The translations under genes and the position numbers were made by a program. Below, in pieces: positions 1-10,729 of a stretch of 64,000 nt of DNA; within the stretch, counting starts at the first letter, position 1, and every line of letters starts with the position of its first letter. This stretch comes from Polyodon spathula (taxonomy: Eukaryota > Chordata > Actinopteri > Acipenseriformes > Polyodontidae): the NCBI RefSeq assembly GCF_017654505.1, contig NC_054543.1, positions 26,538,747 to 26,602,746 on the forward strand. The letters run 5' to 3'. The notes below the pieces were generated by a model, which searched no databases, was not told the origin of the DNA, and was given only the letters and a program-made list of their open reading frames with translations.

Positions 1-292
1 CGTCTAGCGTCGAAAAGCCGAGCGTCAGAGCGCCGATGCGTTGAGCATGTAGCGTTGAGGCGCCGAGCGTCGATCGTGTTGCGTCGAAGCACCAATCGTG
101 TAGCGTTGAAGCGTCAAGCGTGTAGCGTCGAAGCGCCGAGCGTCGAAGTGCACGCGTCGAGCAACGCGCGCCAAAGCGTCAAGCGCCGAGTCCCAAGTGC
201 AGAAGCGCTGACACCACGCAGAGTGCGAGTACCGAGCGTTGAAACGCTAGCACGAGACGCCTAAGCGTCAGCTGACCCGCAGAGCGGAGACG
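1..292 (-). repeat. Degenerate GCGTCGAAGCGCC-type short tandem repeat (DIRS 5' leader)
   Basis: The stretch is made of imperfect 8-13 base units built on GCGTCGA and GCGCCGA, far more CpG-rich than its surroundings. Its place relative to the conserved block at 480-760 matches the GCAC-rich repeat at 36890-37135, which lies just upstream of the gag start in the DIRS element there. I infer it is the leader repeat of a DIRS-like element running off the left edge on the - strand. Open frames through it are a by-product of the repeat. Confidence 0.55.
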
Positions 293-479
293 CTAGTGCT
301 GGTACAGAGTCTTATTAGGTGAATACTTACCTTGGTGCTTAAGGGAGTATGTGCTTGGTGGTCGTCTTCTTAATGGTGAAAAAGGTTGTTCTTTTTTTTT
401 GGGACGCTGCAACAAGTGCTTAGTGTACTGTATGAGTGGCTGTATAATATAAACCAAATTTACCAATAGTAAGTGCAAC

Positions 480-760
480 TGAAATAAACTCGGAGAAGGG
501 GCAAAAACCAGCTTCTCAAGCCTAAGCTTAAATGAGTACAGTCAGTTACAAGCTCTAGTACCTACCACTACCAATGCTGAAGACAAAAGATGAAGAGAGT
601 CTCCGCGCCCTGCGTATAGTAATCTCCCAGGGGAGTGGGCTTACACGTCAGCTCGCGCTGAGGCCTATCGGCAGCTTTGCTATAAAGCTCAGCCAATCCC
701 TACTGCCTGACGGCAATGTCCCATACGTTGATGGTTATTTTCGAATTGAAAGGGAACTAA
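480..760 (-). mobile_element. 5' terminal region of a DIRS-like retroelement
   Basis: This block aligns by eye with 37565-37912, the outer end of the DIRS element at 33845-37912. Shared stretches include GGGGCA followed by CCAGCTTC, GGCAGCTTT, AAGCTCAGC, CTGACGGC and AATTGAAAG in the same order. No protein of the element is visible here because the body lies off the left edge. The similarity ends near 760. The open frame at 574-1041 crosses this boundary and matches no protein I recognise. Confidence 0.55.
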
Positions 761-1030
761 ATAAACAAACAAACAGGTTCTCTGTCTTTTCCTGGCGTTC
801 ACAAACACAATTTATTTCGGTCAAGGGCATACACGGTTACCATACTGCAGCCACGGCTTTTAAAGCAGCACATCAATTAAAGACAACCCCATTATCCAAT
901 GGACTGCAGGCAGGACATATTGCACTTGTTAATTTTAATGAAGTCGTCATGGCAGCAGGACCACCAGGAAGAATCCCGATCTGGATAAATACAAAACAAC
1001 TCGTGCAAAGAAAGAAAAAGCAAAGTCAAA

Positions 1031-1552
1031 AACTGCTATAACACTGTGTAACAATTTTTTTTTTTTTTTGTTGTTCCTGGGTAGTAAGTGTTATTTCCCA
1101 ATTGCTTATGCCTCAAAAGTATAAAAAATGGCTACAACATATGAATCCAAATTAACATGTATTTATACTAAAGTAATACAAAGTTGACTACAAAAGATTT
1201 AGAAGTGAGTAGTTTTTCGAGATTTACAATTATACTGTAAATACAGTATAATTGTAAATCTCAAAAAACTACTCGCTTCTATATCTTTTGTAGTCATCTT
1301 TGTATTACTTTAGTATAAATACATGTTAATTTGGATTCATATGTTGTTTTTTTTCTGACTTTATGTGAACGAAAGGACACACATTTGCCCATTTTCCCAT
1401 TGGAAATAGTGATATTTTGAAATATCACTGTCCTGGTCACAAAAGCAAAGTTTGTGAGGAATAATAGCCATTTTCTATATTTTTGAGGCATAAGCAATTA
1501 GGAAATAACACTTACTACCCAGAAACAAAAATTGTGTTACATAGTGTAATCC
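1031..1552. mobile_element. Fold-back / MITE-like palindromic element
   Basis: Two long inverted arms meet near 1240/1241. The inner 21 bases (1219-1239 and 1242-1262) are a perfect inverted repeat around a 2-base centre. Outside that, the arms match through the GAGTAGTTTTT stretch, the ATACAAAG and AACATGTATTTATAC stretches, and the outer ends TAGTAAGTGTTATTTCC and GGAAATAACACTTACTA. The right arm carries about 190 extra bases (about 1345-1480) missing from the left arm. No transposase is encoded, so this is a non-autonomous fold-back DNA element of unknown superfamily. Confidence 0.75.
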
Positions 1553-1682
1553 AGCACAACAGATAATAAATACAAATCATTAAATCGCATGTGTATTCAT
1601 TTAACAACTACGATTCCCAAGAATGATAGTTTAATACTAAGAAGAAGAAGTAATCTCCATTTACATAAGCTTATCTCAACAA

Positions 1683-1755
1683 CTGCGCAATGGCGCAACG
1701 GGCTAAGGCCATGTGCTCTTCAAACATGTCATGTTGCAAGTTCAAACCACAGTAT
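1683..1755 (+). repeat. tRNA-like segment, probable SINE head
   Basis: A TGGCGCAACGGG A-box-like string is followed about 40 bases later by an AGTTCAAACC B-box-like string, which is the spacing of a tRNA-type RNA polymerase III promoter. The acceptor stem does not pair convincingly, so it is more likely the tRNA-derived head of a SINE (perhaps of the V-SINE kind) or a tRNA pseudogene than a working tRNA gene. Confidence 0.4.
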
Positions 1756-2474
1756 TTTTTTTTCTGCGATATGTGCTGTTTTAAAACATACAAACATTGT
1801 TTGATATAAATGGTGTGGATGTCAAACTACTTGCGATCACTGGTTTATTTTGACGTTGGCCAACATGTTGGGAATCACATGATTGGTGGGTGTCCAGTTA
1901 TTTAGCTTTTCTGTTTGAATAGTCGCTACACTCTCTTAAAAAAATATAACAATTTGACCTTAGTTTGACGACGTATATCTAATTGTGTATAAGATGTATT
2001 TACGTTTTACATTTGATGCAAGAAAGTTTCAGACTCTTGATATTGGAACAGATGGTAGTTCAAAGAGATTTAGTTTTGCCGCTGCAACATGTTGAAAACA
2101 GCAAAACTCTTGGAGCTGTATACAGACTCTCAGTAGTTTCAAACAAGTTTTTCCTCTCAATTTCTGTTTGTTTAGGGTAAATTACATTTCAATAATTTAA
2201 AAAAGCACATAAGCTGCTTTTTGTTTAAAATGGATGGTGTAATATACACATGAACATTAATAAATGTGACCAAATATTTGGTTAGAAAATAATGGACCTC
2301 TCTCTCTCCCTCCATCCAGTTATCCTTTTCAGTCTTTCTTTAAGAATTTTTCAATATTACTATTGCAGTTTTAAAGCCACAATTTTTCTAGTAATTCATA
2401 GGTTTAAAAATCAATTTTAATATTTAAATTGAATTGCTTAATTCAAAAACAGTATTTCAAAATATAAATACAAT
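1756..2474. other. Unassigned AT-rich sequence
   Basis: I see no exon, transposon terminus or RNA gene here. Short open frames such as 1983-2180 carry no recognisable domain. PRKAG exons upstream of the one at 3887 would be expected in this direction, but none was recognised. Confidence 0.4.
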
Positions 2475-3516
2475 AGGGAGTGGTTAACATGTAGAAAACA
2501 GAAAGTACCGATTAGAGGAAAAGCCTCAGAATGGAGTGTGGTAACCAGCGGTGTACCACAGGGATCAGTATTAGGTCCTCTGCTATTCCTAATCTACATT
2601 AATGATTTAGATTCTGGTATAGTAAGCAAACTTGTTAAATTTGCAGACGACACAAAAGTAGGAGGAGTGGCAAACACTGTTGCAGCAGCAAAGGTCATTC
2701 AAAATGATCTAGACAAGATTCAGAACTGGGCAGACACATGGCAAATGACATTTAATAGAGAAAAGTGTAAGGTACTGCACGCAGGAAATAAAAATGTACA
2801 TTATAAATATCATATGGGAGATATTGAAATTGGAGAAGGAATCTATGAAAAAGACCTAGGAGTTTTTGTTGACTCAGAAATGTCTTCATCTAGGCAATGT
2901 GGGGAAGCTATAAAAAAAGGCTAACAAGATGCTCGGATACATTGTGAAAAGTGTTGAATTTAAATCAAGGGAAGTAATGTTAAAACTGTACAATGCACTT
3001 GTAAGACCTCATCTTGAATATTGTGTGCAGTTCTGGTCACCTCGCTATAAAAAAGATATTGCTGCTCTAGAAAGAGTGCAAAGAAGAGCGACCAGAATTA
3101 TTCCGGGCTTAAAAGGCATGTCATATGCAGACAGGCTAAAAGAATTGAATCTGTTCAGTCTTGAACAAAGAAGACTATGTGGCGACCTAATTCAAGCATT
3201 CAAAATTCTAAAAGGTATTGACAGTGTCGACGCAAGGGACTTTTTCAGCCTGAAAAAAGAAACAAGGACCAGGGGTCACAAATGGAGTTTAGAAAAAGGG
3301 GCATTCAGAACAGAAAATAGGAGACACTTTTTTACACAGAGAATTGTGAGGGTCTGGAATCAACTCCCCAGTAATGTTGTTGAAGCTGACACCCTGGGAT
3401 CCTTCAAGAAGCTGCTTGATGAGATTTTGGGATCAATAAGCTACTAACAACCAAACGAGCAAGATGGGCCGAATGGCCTCCTCTCGTTTGTAAACTTTCT
3501 TATGTTCTTATGTTCT
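2475..3516 (+). mobile_element. CR1 LINE, 5'-truncated copy A
   Basis: The copy starts inside ORF2 just before reverse transcriptase motif B and runs to the CR1 3' end with its TTCTTATG repeat tail. Readable blocks are VTSGVPQGSVLG (motif B), LVKFADDTKVGG (motif C, catalytic DD) and the C-terminal block ending in GSISY. An extra A in the run near 2917 breaks the frame, splitting it into 2538-2924 and 2929-3447. It belongs to the SLEKGAFRTEN / DTLGSF subfamily. Motif A and the endonuclease are absent, so it is dead. Confidence 0.93.
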
Positions 3517-3886
3517 AACAAACTGCATAGTATAGGGCTGTGTGTTTTTTTTATATCCACTTATATTTGTTGAAGTAAAAGTTTTACTTTACAAAAACAG
3601 TCAATTTTGGTGTTGTTTGAAAGAATGATTTGACCTATTTAAAATAAAAACACTTATAATTATAGATTTTTCTTGGTTTTTGAGTTATGTTTATTTGAAG
3701 GCAAAATCTCTGAGGGGTTTATTGACACAATTCTGAGGAATCTACAGAAGGGTTCTTTAGTTATTCTGGGGTCCAAAGGGTTAAATATAATTAATTTTAC
3801 AACAACAAAGCTTCACACAGTCTATCCACGTAGTGCAAGCCCTGTCAAAAAGAAGTCTAACACATCTACTCTGTGTTTCATTGCAG

Positions 3887-3924
3887 GTAAAGTGGTGGGG
3901 CTGTACTCCAGATTCGATGTTATC
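3887..3924 (+). CDS. prkag3: PRKAG3-like 38-base exon
   Basis: This micro-exon has a pyrimidine-rich acceptor ending TTGCAG and a GTAAGT donor. It completes a codon begun in the previous exon (phase 1 in, phase 0 out) and encodes the [12 protein letters not shown] part of CBS3. A 38-base exon at this place is a conserved feature of vertebrate AMPK gamma genes as I remember it, which makes it strong support despite its size. Confidence 0.85.
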
Positions 3925-6900
3925 GTAAGTACATTGAATCTATCAAAAGTTATTGCAAAATAGGCAAAGTAAAGGACAGAATAAGCCTAAATGGACTCAT
4001 ACTTAAAACTGTCAAGTAGATTTTTATGTCTGCTTCTGAAGGATTGTCACAGAGACGGTTGAAGTGGGCGGCGTCAGACCCAGGAAAAGGAATGAACACA
4101 AAGACAGATGATGTGAAATGATGATGACGCTTGCTTGCGCCGGTTTATTGTAAATAAAACATTTAAACACGAAAACAGAAACAGGACACGGCACTGGTAG
4201 CCAAAATAAAACAGACAAACAAAAATGGACTAATACTTAACAAAAAACGATGAGCAGCTAGACACACAAACAAGGTGAGTTTTAAATAAACAAGTATCGT
4301 GCTGGTCCCACCAGCATGTACAGTGGCTTGCGAAAGTATTGACCCCCCCTTGGCATTTTTCTTATTTTGTTGCCTTACAACCTGGAATTAAAATGGATTT
4401 TTATCTGGATTTCATGTAATGGACATACACAAAATAGTCCAAATTGGTGAAGTGAAATGAAAAAAATAATTTGTTTAAAAAAAAAAAATAACGGAAAAGT
4501 GGTGCATGCATATGTATTCACCTCATTTGCTATTAAGTCTCTAAATAAGCTCTGGTGCAACCAATTACCTTCAGAAGACACATAATTAGTTAAATAAAGT
4601 CCACCTGTGTGCAATCTAAGTGTCACATGATCTCAGTATATATACACCTGTTCTGAAAGGCCCCAGAGTCTGCAACACCACTAAGCAAGGGGTACCACCA
4701 AGCAAGCGGCACCATAGGGACCAAGGAACTCTCCAAACAGGTCAGGGACAAAGTTGTGGAGAAGTACAGAGTTGGGTTATAAAAAAATATCCGAAACTTT
4801 GAACATCTCATGGAGCACCATTAAAGCCATTATTAAAAAATGGAAAGAATATGGCACCACAACAAAGCTGTCAAGAGAGGGCCGCCCACCAAAACTCATG
4901 GACCAGGCAAGGAGGGCATTAATCAGAGAGGCAACAAAGAGACCAAAGATAACCCTGAAGGAACTGCAAAACTCCACAGTGGAGATTGGAGTATCTGTCC
5001 ATAAGACCACTTTAAGCCGTACACTCCACAGAGCTGGGCTTTACGGAAGAGTGGCCAGAAAAAAGCCATTGCTTAAGAAAAAAATAAGCAAACACGTTTG
5101 GAGTTTGCCAAAAGGCATGTGGGAGACTCTCCAAACATATGGAAGAAGGTACTCTGGTCAGATGAGACTAAAATTGAGCTTTTTGGCCATCAAGGAAAAC
5201 GCTATGTCTGGCGCAAACCCAACACCTCTCATCACCCCGAGAACACCATCCCCACAGTGAAGCATGGTGGTGGCAGCATCATGTGGGGATGTTTTTCATC
5301 GGCAGGGACTGAGAAACTGGTCAGAATTGAAAGAATGATGGATGGCACTAAATACAGGGAAATTACTGAGGGAAACCTGTTTCAGTCTTCCAGAGATTTG
5401 AGACTGGGACGGAGGTTCACCTTCCAGCAGGACAATGACCCTAAGCATACTGCTAAAGCAACACTCGAGTGGTTTAAGGGAAAACATTCAAATGTCTTGG
5501 AATGGCCTAGTCAAAGCCGAGACCTCAATCCAATTGAGAATCTGTGGTATGACTTAAAGATTGCTGTACACCAGCGGAACCCATCCAACTTGAAGGAGCT
5601 GGAGCAGTTTTGCCTTGAAGAATGGACAAAAATCCCAGTGGCTAGATGTGCCAAGCTTATAGATACATACCCCAAGAGACTTGCAGCCGTAATTGCTGCA
5701 AAAGGTGGCTCTACAAAGTATTGGCTTTGGGGGGGTGAATACTTATGCACGCTCAAGTTTTCTGTTTTTTTGTCTTATTTCTTGTTTGTTTCACAATAAA
5801 AAATATTTTGCATCTTCAAAGTGGTAGGCGTGTTGTGTAAATCAAATGATACAAACCCACAAAAAATCAATTTTAATTCCAGGTTGTAAGGCAACATAAC
5901 AGGAAAAATGCCAAGGGGGGTCAATACTTTCGCAAGCCACTGTAATAGCAATTGAAATATTTAATTCTCCTACCCTCTCTCTTCCGTTCTCCACTCACCG
6001 AACACCCAACCGCGAGTATGTGATAACGTGCATCTATATATACTGTTGTGCTGGGATTCAATTACCAACTAATTATTCACTTGAATCCCAGCATGTGAAT
6101 TAAAAAGTGCAATTCCCCGTGCTCACATATTACTACATTTTACTTGCACGTGAAGTGCTGTGCAATCCTCGTGCCTAAATACACATATACATTTTTAAAC
6201 ACTCGTGTTACACAGACCCGTTTATATCCCGTGTACCAATGTCTATACACCAACATTTAAACACACCACACAATACATAACAGATAATATACACAGGGGC
6301 AGGCACTTTGTCACAAGGATATTATAGGGAATAGGGAAAATGCTCTTTTGCCACCTGGTGGCAGGATATTGAAGTGCAGCTGATTCCGTGACAAACAGAA
6401 AAAAAACAGGATTGCAAAGCTGCAACATTTTTATGTTTTTCACACTGCAACAGTATCGCAACAGGTAAATAGCTGGCTGTGGCTACCACTTTATGTAAAC
6501 AAGTCTTCAAGTTAGTTTTGAAGGATTGAACAGAATTAGAGTCCCAGGTTCTAATTTTGGCTATATTTGCAATGAAGATTGACGTTCTAGTAATACTGTG
6601 AATATGACCTGCGAAAGTCTGCTCAAAATGACTCTCAAACTGCACACCTCTGAGCTAACTTCAACATATATACCATCTAGTGGGATATGTGGACTGGATG
6701 CATTATGTAATTAATGTCCAGACCACAGGACCATGATCTCTATTTTATCATTGTTAACATTTGCAATACAGGTTGACAGCTGAGTAACTGCAGGGGATTC
6801 AGAGGATTTCAATAAATTGTCCTCAATTACCTCTGCAGAACCTGGCAGCACAAAAATCATACAACAACCTTGACATGCCAGTGAAAGATTCTTTGCATGG

Positions 6901-7955
6901 GCGCTTGCATTGTTTAGAGGGGGTGCTGAAGTGCTACCCACATGAGACACTGGAAATCATCATCGACCGCATCGCAAGAGCACAGGTAGGAGCAACGCCA
7001 CCTTTACCAGGAAACATTTCACATAGTACTCATTACCGTATGGAAACTGAGCTTTTACCTTACTTAGTCAAATTATGTGGTCAATTTAACACATGTCAAT
7101 ATGGGACAGAGTATTCTGGAAATTCCAAGGTCTACTAAGAGGGAATAAAAAAGAGTAGAGTTGCAGAAGGCTGTTCGGAGGAGTGAAAGGAGTGAAAGTC
7201 TATGTGTATGTGACCTGGGAAAGGAGCCTGACTGTTGAGAGCACTATTCCTCTGTGAGGACCAAGTACTCTCAGATTTAAAGAAGCTGATCTTCTTAATA
7301 AAAATGTATTTGATTTATTTTACTTGAAAGTTCAACTCCTTACAAATCCTAAAAAAACAATGTAACAATGTAAAATGCACCAGAAGCTCAGTGCTTTGTG
7401 TTTGTACTGCCTAGTGCCTTTGAAACTTATTTGTGTTGCCCTGATGTTACCTGGAGTACAAACAGTGGAAGAAGTTATTTTTACTCGACGCCCTGTGTCC
7501 CAAAACAGCCCCAGTGTTGAAAGGTAGAGTGCATTGAATGCCTAACTCAAATAAATGGTCCTGGTTTCTATACTGTGCTTAAAGTATTGCTTAGGGTTAA
7601 CATTGTCAACTCCTTGTAAGATTGTAAAGACTTCAATCAAGTCTCTAATTCATATTTGTTCTAAGTTAAAGTCATTCAAAAGATATAGTTGAGAGGTACT
7701 CCTTGGTAAATTAAAAGTAAACATATTCCCTGGATATTAATATTAAGAACATTCAGGAATCAATATAAAGAGAGTATCTTAGTGACATTACATTGCCTGA
7801 ACACATTTCATCCTGTGCATGTGGATTTTGCTATGCAGGTTCATCGTCTTGTCCTGGTTGATGAGAACGACTTTGTGAGAGGAATCGTCTCCCTGTCAGA
7901 TTTGCTTCAGGCTCTTGTGTTGACCCCTGCAGGTGTAGATGCCCTTTTCTCTTAA
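3887..7955 (+). CDS. prkag3: AMP-activated protein kinase gamma subunit, last three exons (PRKAG3-like)
   Basis: AMPK gamma is the adenine-nucleotide-sensing regulatory subunit of the AMPK heterotrimer; its four CBS repeats bind AMP, ADP and ATP. Three exons are visible. The 38-base exon 3887-3924 reads [13 protein letters not shown] (end of CBS3), with TTGCAG before and GTAAGT after. Exon 6839-6985 (147 bases) reads [15 protein letters not shown] through [13 protein letters not shown] to RIARAQ. The last exon, 7839-7955, reads [12 protein letters not shown] then [12 protein letters not shown] and ends PAGVDALFS with TAA at 7953-7955. Phases join cleanly. The VHRL histidine and the SLSD serine/aspartate, CBS4 nucleotide contacts in the mammalian protein, are kept. 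The ending PAGVDAL and the CLEGVL run resemble the gamma-3 paralogue more than gamma-1 or gamma-2. Earlier exons are not seen and should lie off the left edge or in unrecognised sequence. Confidence 0.88.
4321..5942 (+). mobile_element. Tc1/mariner transposon, full length (1622 bases)
   Basis: The ends are inverted repeats starting CAGTGGCTTGCGAAAG and ending CTTTCGCAAGCCACTG. TA dinucleotides flank both sides (4319-4320 and 5943-5944), the standard Tc1 target duplication. Length and layout are typical of autonomous fish Tc1 elements. It has inserted into the older solo LTR at 4045-6315. Confidence 0.95.
4714..5799 (+). pseudogene. Tc1 transposase, broken
   Basis: Tc1 transposase moves the element by cut-and-paste using paired helix-turn-helix DNA-binding domains and a DDE catalytic core. 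The N-terminal part (4754 to about 5095) shows [16 protein letters not shown] (first HTH) and the GRPPKL linker. The catalytic part (5098-5799) is in another frame and keeps all three acids: [17 protein letters not shown] and LNPIENLW. Breaks are a lost start (ATA at 4714 where ATG is expected), a frame change near 4770-4780 with TAA at 4780, and another at about 5090-5100. The protein cannot be made intact, although the catalytic residues survive. Confidence 0.85.
6839..6985 (+). CDS. prkag3: PRKAG3-like penultimate exon
   Basis: The acceptor is CTCTGCAG and the donor CAG|GTAGGA. The 49 codons run from [12 protein letters not shown] to DRIARAQ and cover the linker into CBS4 and its first half. 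No stop or frameshift is seen. Confidence 0.88.
6986..7838. other. PRKAG last intron, with an old CR1 relic
   Basis: On the - strand, 7520-7730 resembles the RT C-terminal region of an old, strongly diverged CR1 (a run like [16 protein letters not shown], comparable to FKILKGIDNVDP). The rest of the intron shows nothing I recognise. Confidence 0.4.
7839..7955 (+). CDS. prkag3: PRKAG3-like terminal exon
   Basis: The acceptor is GCTATGCAG; 38 codons precede TAA. It encodes the second half of CBS4, with the H of VHRL and the S/S/D of SLSD retained. A possible polyadenylation signal AATAAA lies downstream at 8219-8224. Confidence 0.88.
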   Translation, partial: VHRLVLVDENDFVRGIVSLSDLLQALVLTPAGVDALFS

Positions 7956-9003
7956 CCCCCTAGGGCTCTCCCGTCACCTCTGCCACACAATACTTCACAT
8001 TAAGGTAAGCATATGGAGCCTCAAAAGCTATTTGTTTCTGCCCAAGAAGTTGTTGCAGCTTTGTTTGTTGGCTTGACCCTTTCTGGACACTGGCCCATAT
8101 GCATAAAACTTACTTTCTCCTTTATCGTGCCAGTAATAGTGTTTAACATGATAGTGTTTAATTGTATGATGCATGAAAGCCGTTTACCAACAGAAAACAG
8201 CACTCGTCGTGACATTAGAATAAAGTGCCTTAGGGACCAATTTTCTTATTAACATATTATTGATAAATCTGTATTGTGCCATTAAATGACCCTTACCGGA
8301 ATCAAAATTAACACATGCCTCAGACCAGGCGGAAAATGAGATGTGTCTTAATGGTATAATTGCCTAGCATAATTTCTGTATTTAGAAATGTGTATTTAAG
8401 CCAATAGCAATTACAGTATAAAATGGTGCATGTTTAATTATCCAATAATTAGGTAATTTAAGTATTTTTTTATTTGTAATGCATACATAAAATTGCATTG
8501 TTAACTCATCTGAACAGGCAAGGTTTCTTGCTGGTTGGAAAACATACAAATCGGGTTTGTAAAAAATGGCAGGCTTTGTGTGCTTGTGTGGGCTGTACAT
8601 CAAGATATATTGGAAGACGATCTTCTAGAAAAGTAAGACCCCGCAGATTTAAGCTGCAACTTGACCCTTTGATGATGTGAGTAAGTATCAATTTAACAGG
8701 AGCACAATTACTCACTTTTTGGGAGAACGAGAACATCAATTGAAGAGCTGAACTGCTTGAAACAAGGCTGTTCCTGTATAATGAAAGTTACAAACTCACT
8801 GCATGATTTGTTAAGGTTTTTGCTGGAAAAGAAACCCCACACACTTTTTCGTTCTTATATAGATCACTGTCTGTGCACAGAAACTAGTAACTTTAGATAT
8901 TAATCATAGCATTCCATCTACCGATAGAGGCAGCTCAAGTCATTTTAAAAGTACATGTGTTTACTATTTACAGCTATGGCCAAAGGTATTGCATCACCCT
9001 ATA
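7956..9003. other. PRKAG 3' flank and unassigned sequence
   Basis: Sequence after the PRKAG stop holds a candidate AATAAA at 8219-8224. At 8971-9000 the string ACAGCTATGGCCAAAGGTAT resembles a Tc1-type terminal repeat without a partner. No exon or RNA gene is seen between them. Confidence 0.4.
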
Positions 9004-9860
9004 TTATATATGCTACCATCAGAAGACATTATCCGCAGTCACAGAGTGAACTTCCATTGCTATGCTGATGATACCCAGCTATATTTGTCCCTAAAGCCAG
9101 GAATTTCTTCTGCCTGGGTATTAGTAGCTACTTGCCTTAAAGACATCAAGCATTGGATGTCACAGAATTTTCTAATGTTGAATTCAGATAAAAAAACAGA
9201 GGTGATGCTAGTGGGCTCACAAAACCAACTAAATGGAAATTTGGGATTACATGAACTTGAAACTTGCAGTCTCTCATCAAAACTTAATCTCTCATTTGAG
9301 ATTCATATTAAGGAAGTTACTAAAGTATCTTTTTACCATTTAAGAAATTAAGCCAATTTAGACCAATTATTTCTGTATCTGATGCCAAGAAACTAATACA
9401 TGCCTTTGTTTCATCTAGAATTGATTATTTTGTAATGTATTTTTTTTGTTGTTTGAAAACATGTGGTATCCCGCTTGTAGCTTGTTCAGAATACCGCCAC
9501 TAGAATTCTGACTGAAACCAGGAAAAATTGACATATTACCCCTGTTTTGGCCTCTTTACACTGGCTCCCTGTGCAGTATAGAATTGATTTTAGGATTTTG
9601 CTGTTAAGGCCCTGAATGGATTAGCACCTAGTTATTTGCAGAACTTACAGACCCGTATCTTCCAAACCGCACTTTGAGATCGCAGGATGTGGGGCTGCTG
9701 ATTATTCCTAGGACCAACAAAAGCAACACAGGAAATAGGGCTTGTTCTTGTAGAGCGCCTAAATTATGGAACGCTCTTCCTTTGGTTTTCAGGGAAGCTA
9801 GGACCATTACAGTCAAGACTAAAAACGCACTTTTATAAAATGTCTTTCTTATTTTAGTGG
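9004..9860 (+). mobile_element. L2-type LINE, 3' fragment
   Basis: Frame 8989-9351 reads HCYADDTQLYLSLKP, the RT motif C block (YADD) of L2/Maui-type fish LINEs, followed by CLKDIKHWMSQNFLMLNSDK. Further on, in broken frames, are the L2 C-terminal blocks: LHWLPVQYRIDFRILLL at about 9555-9605, then LAPSYLQNL and, near 9745-9775, PKLWNALPL. Frameshifts and stops are frequent, so the copy is inactive. It ends shortly before the LTR at 9949. Confidence 0.85.
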
Positions 9861-9948
9861 GTTTTAATGTAACTTTAAAATTGCTGCTTTTTGTATATAC
9901 TGTTATTTAAATATGTTATTTAAATGGTCTGATTATAATAGTTGTATG

Positions 9949-10554
9949 TGTAACAGGGCGAGGAGCCCTGTACATTTATTTGTTTACTTATTTTTAGAAC
10001 GGGGTCTCCCCCTCCACCCCTGTGCAATTTATTGTTTGTATATGTTTGTTTTATGATTTATTGTATTTATATATGACGGCGAAGCGCCGTGTATTTTGTT
10101 TTTATTTATTTAGATGTGTTCTGGAAGAGGCGAGGTTGGCAGCTTGTCCTCTGCCAGTAATTAATAAACTTGTGCAGATTGTGGCCAAGGGTAATAGAAT
10201 AATTACGAGCTTATTAAACCCCTCGGCCATGGTGTATAAGCCTGCAGCTCTCTGCACTCCGTGTGGGTGTTCGGAAGAGAAATGGGAGAGCAAGAGGAGA
10301 GATTAAAAATGAAACTAAAACGAAAAGAATAGGAACAGTGACAGCAATCTGCCCAGCCTGACCTATTGTTTTAGTGTTCATGATCATTTTGATCTTTTAT
10401 TTCACTCTGTGAGCAGTGTTTTTATTAAACTCTTCTTTTATTTTTGTTATTTAAAAATAAACAGCGCACCACACGTCTTTTTGCCCTGCAGTACCTTGTT
10501 TGTTTTGCTTCCTGTATTCTGGCTTGATGTCATCACACATGCCATCCTGTCACA
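9949..10554 (+). repeat. 5' LTR
   Basis: It starts TGTAACAGGGCGAGGAGCCC and ends CCTGTCACA. It shares long blocks with 13463-13932, including GAGCCCTGTA, GGTCTCCCCCTCC, TGTGCAATTTATTG, CAATCTGCCCAGCC and CTCTGTGAGCAGTG. About 135 bases in the middle (about 10162-10300) are missing from the 3' copy. Confidence 0.82.
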
Positions 10555-10729
10555 CGTGGTGTTCAGTTTGACAGACCAGAAAGGGTACTGCAGTTTTTTT
10601 TTTTTTATTCCTTGTGGAATGAGGAAGAGGAGGATGGGAAGGAAGAGCTGCAAGCATCACAAGTGGCAGGAGCCAGAATAGCAGAGCAGGAGGTGGTGGT
10701 CCTGGGTGCCACTTAATTTGGACCTCCGG

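Larger units (their letters stand above)
4045..6315 (-). mobile_element. Solo LTR with TSD AGGAT, split by a Tc1 insertion
   Basis: Read on the - strand the unit begins TGTGACAAAGTGCC and ends CTCTGTGACA, giving the TG...CA ends of an LTR. The 5 bases before it (4040-4044) and after it (6316-6320) are both AGGAT, an exact target duplication. Removing the nested Tc1 (4321-5942 plus one TA) leaves about 647 bases. Related LTRs lie at 30267, 33258 and 17457. No internal retrotransposon sequence is present, so this is a recombined solo LTR within the PRKAG intron. Confidence 0.88.

Noticed and set aside
1..292. Possible CRISPR-like or satellite array
   Set aside because: Units are short, imperfect and without spacers, and the genome is a vertebrate. 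The position fits a DIRS leader repeat.
574..1041. 155-codon frame as a host gene
   Set aside because: Its first part lies in the DIRS terminal block, it has no recognisable domain, and it continues into unrelated flanking sequence.
1683..1755. Functional tRNA gene
   Set aside because: A- and B-box-like strings are present, but the acceptor stem and cloverleaf do not pair well. It is kept as a SINE-like head.
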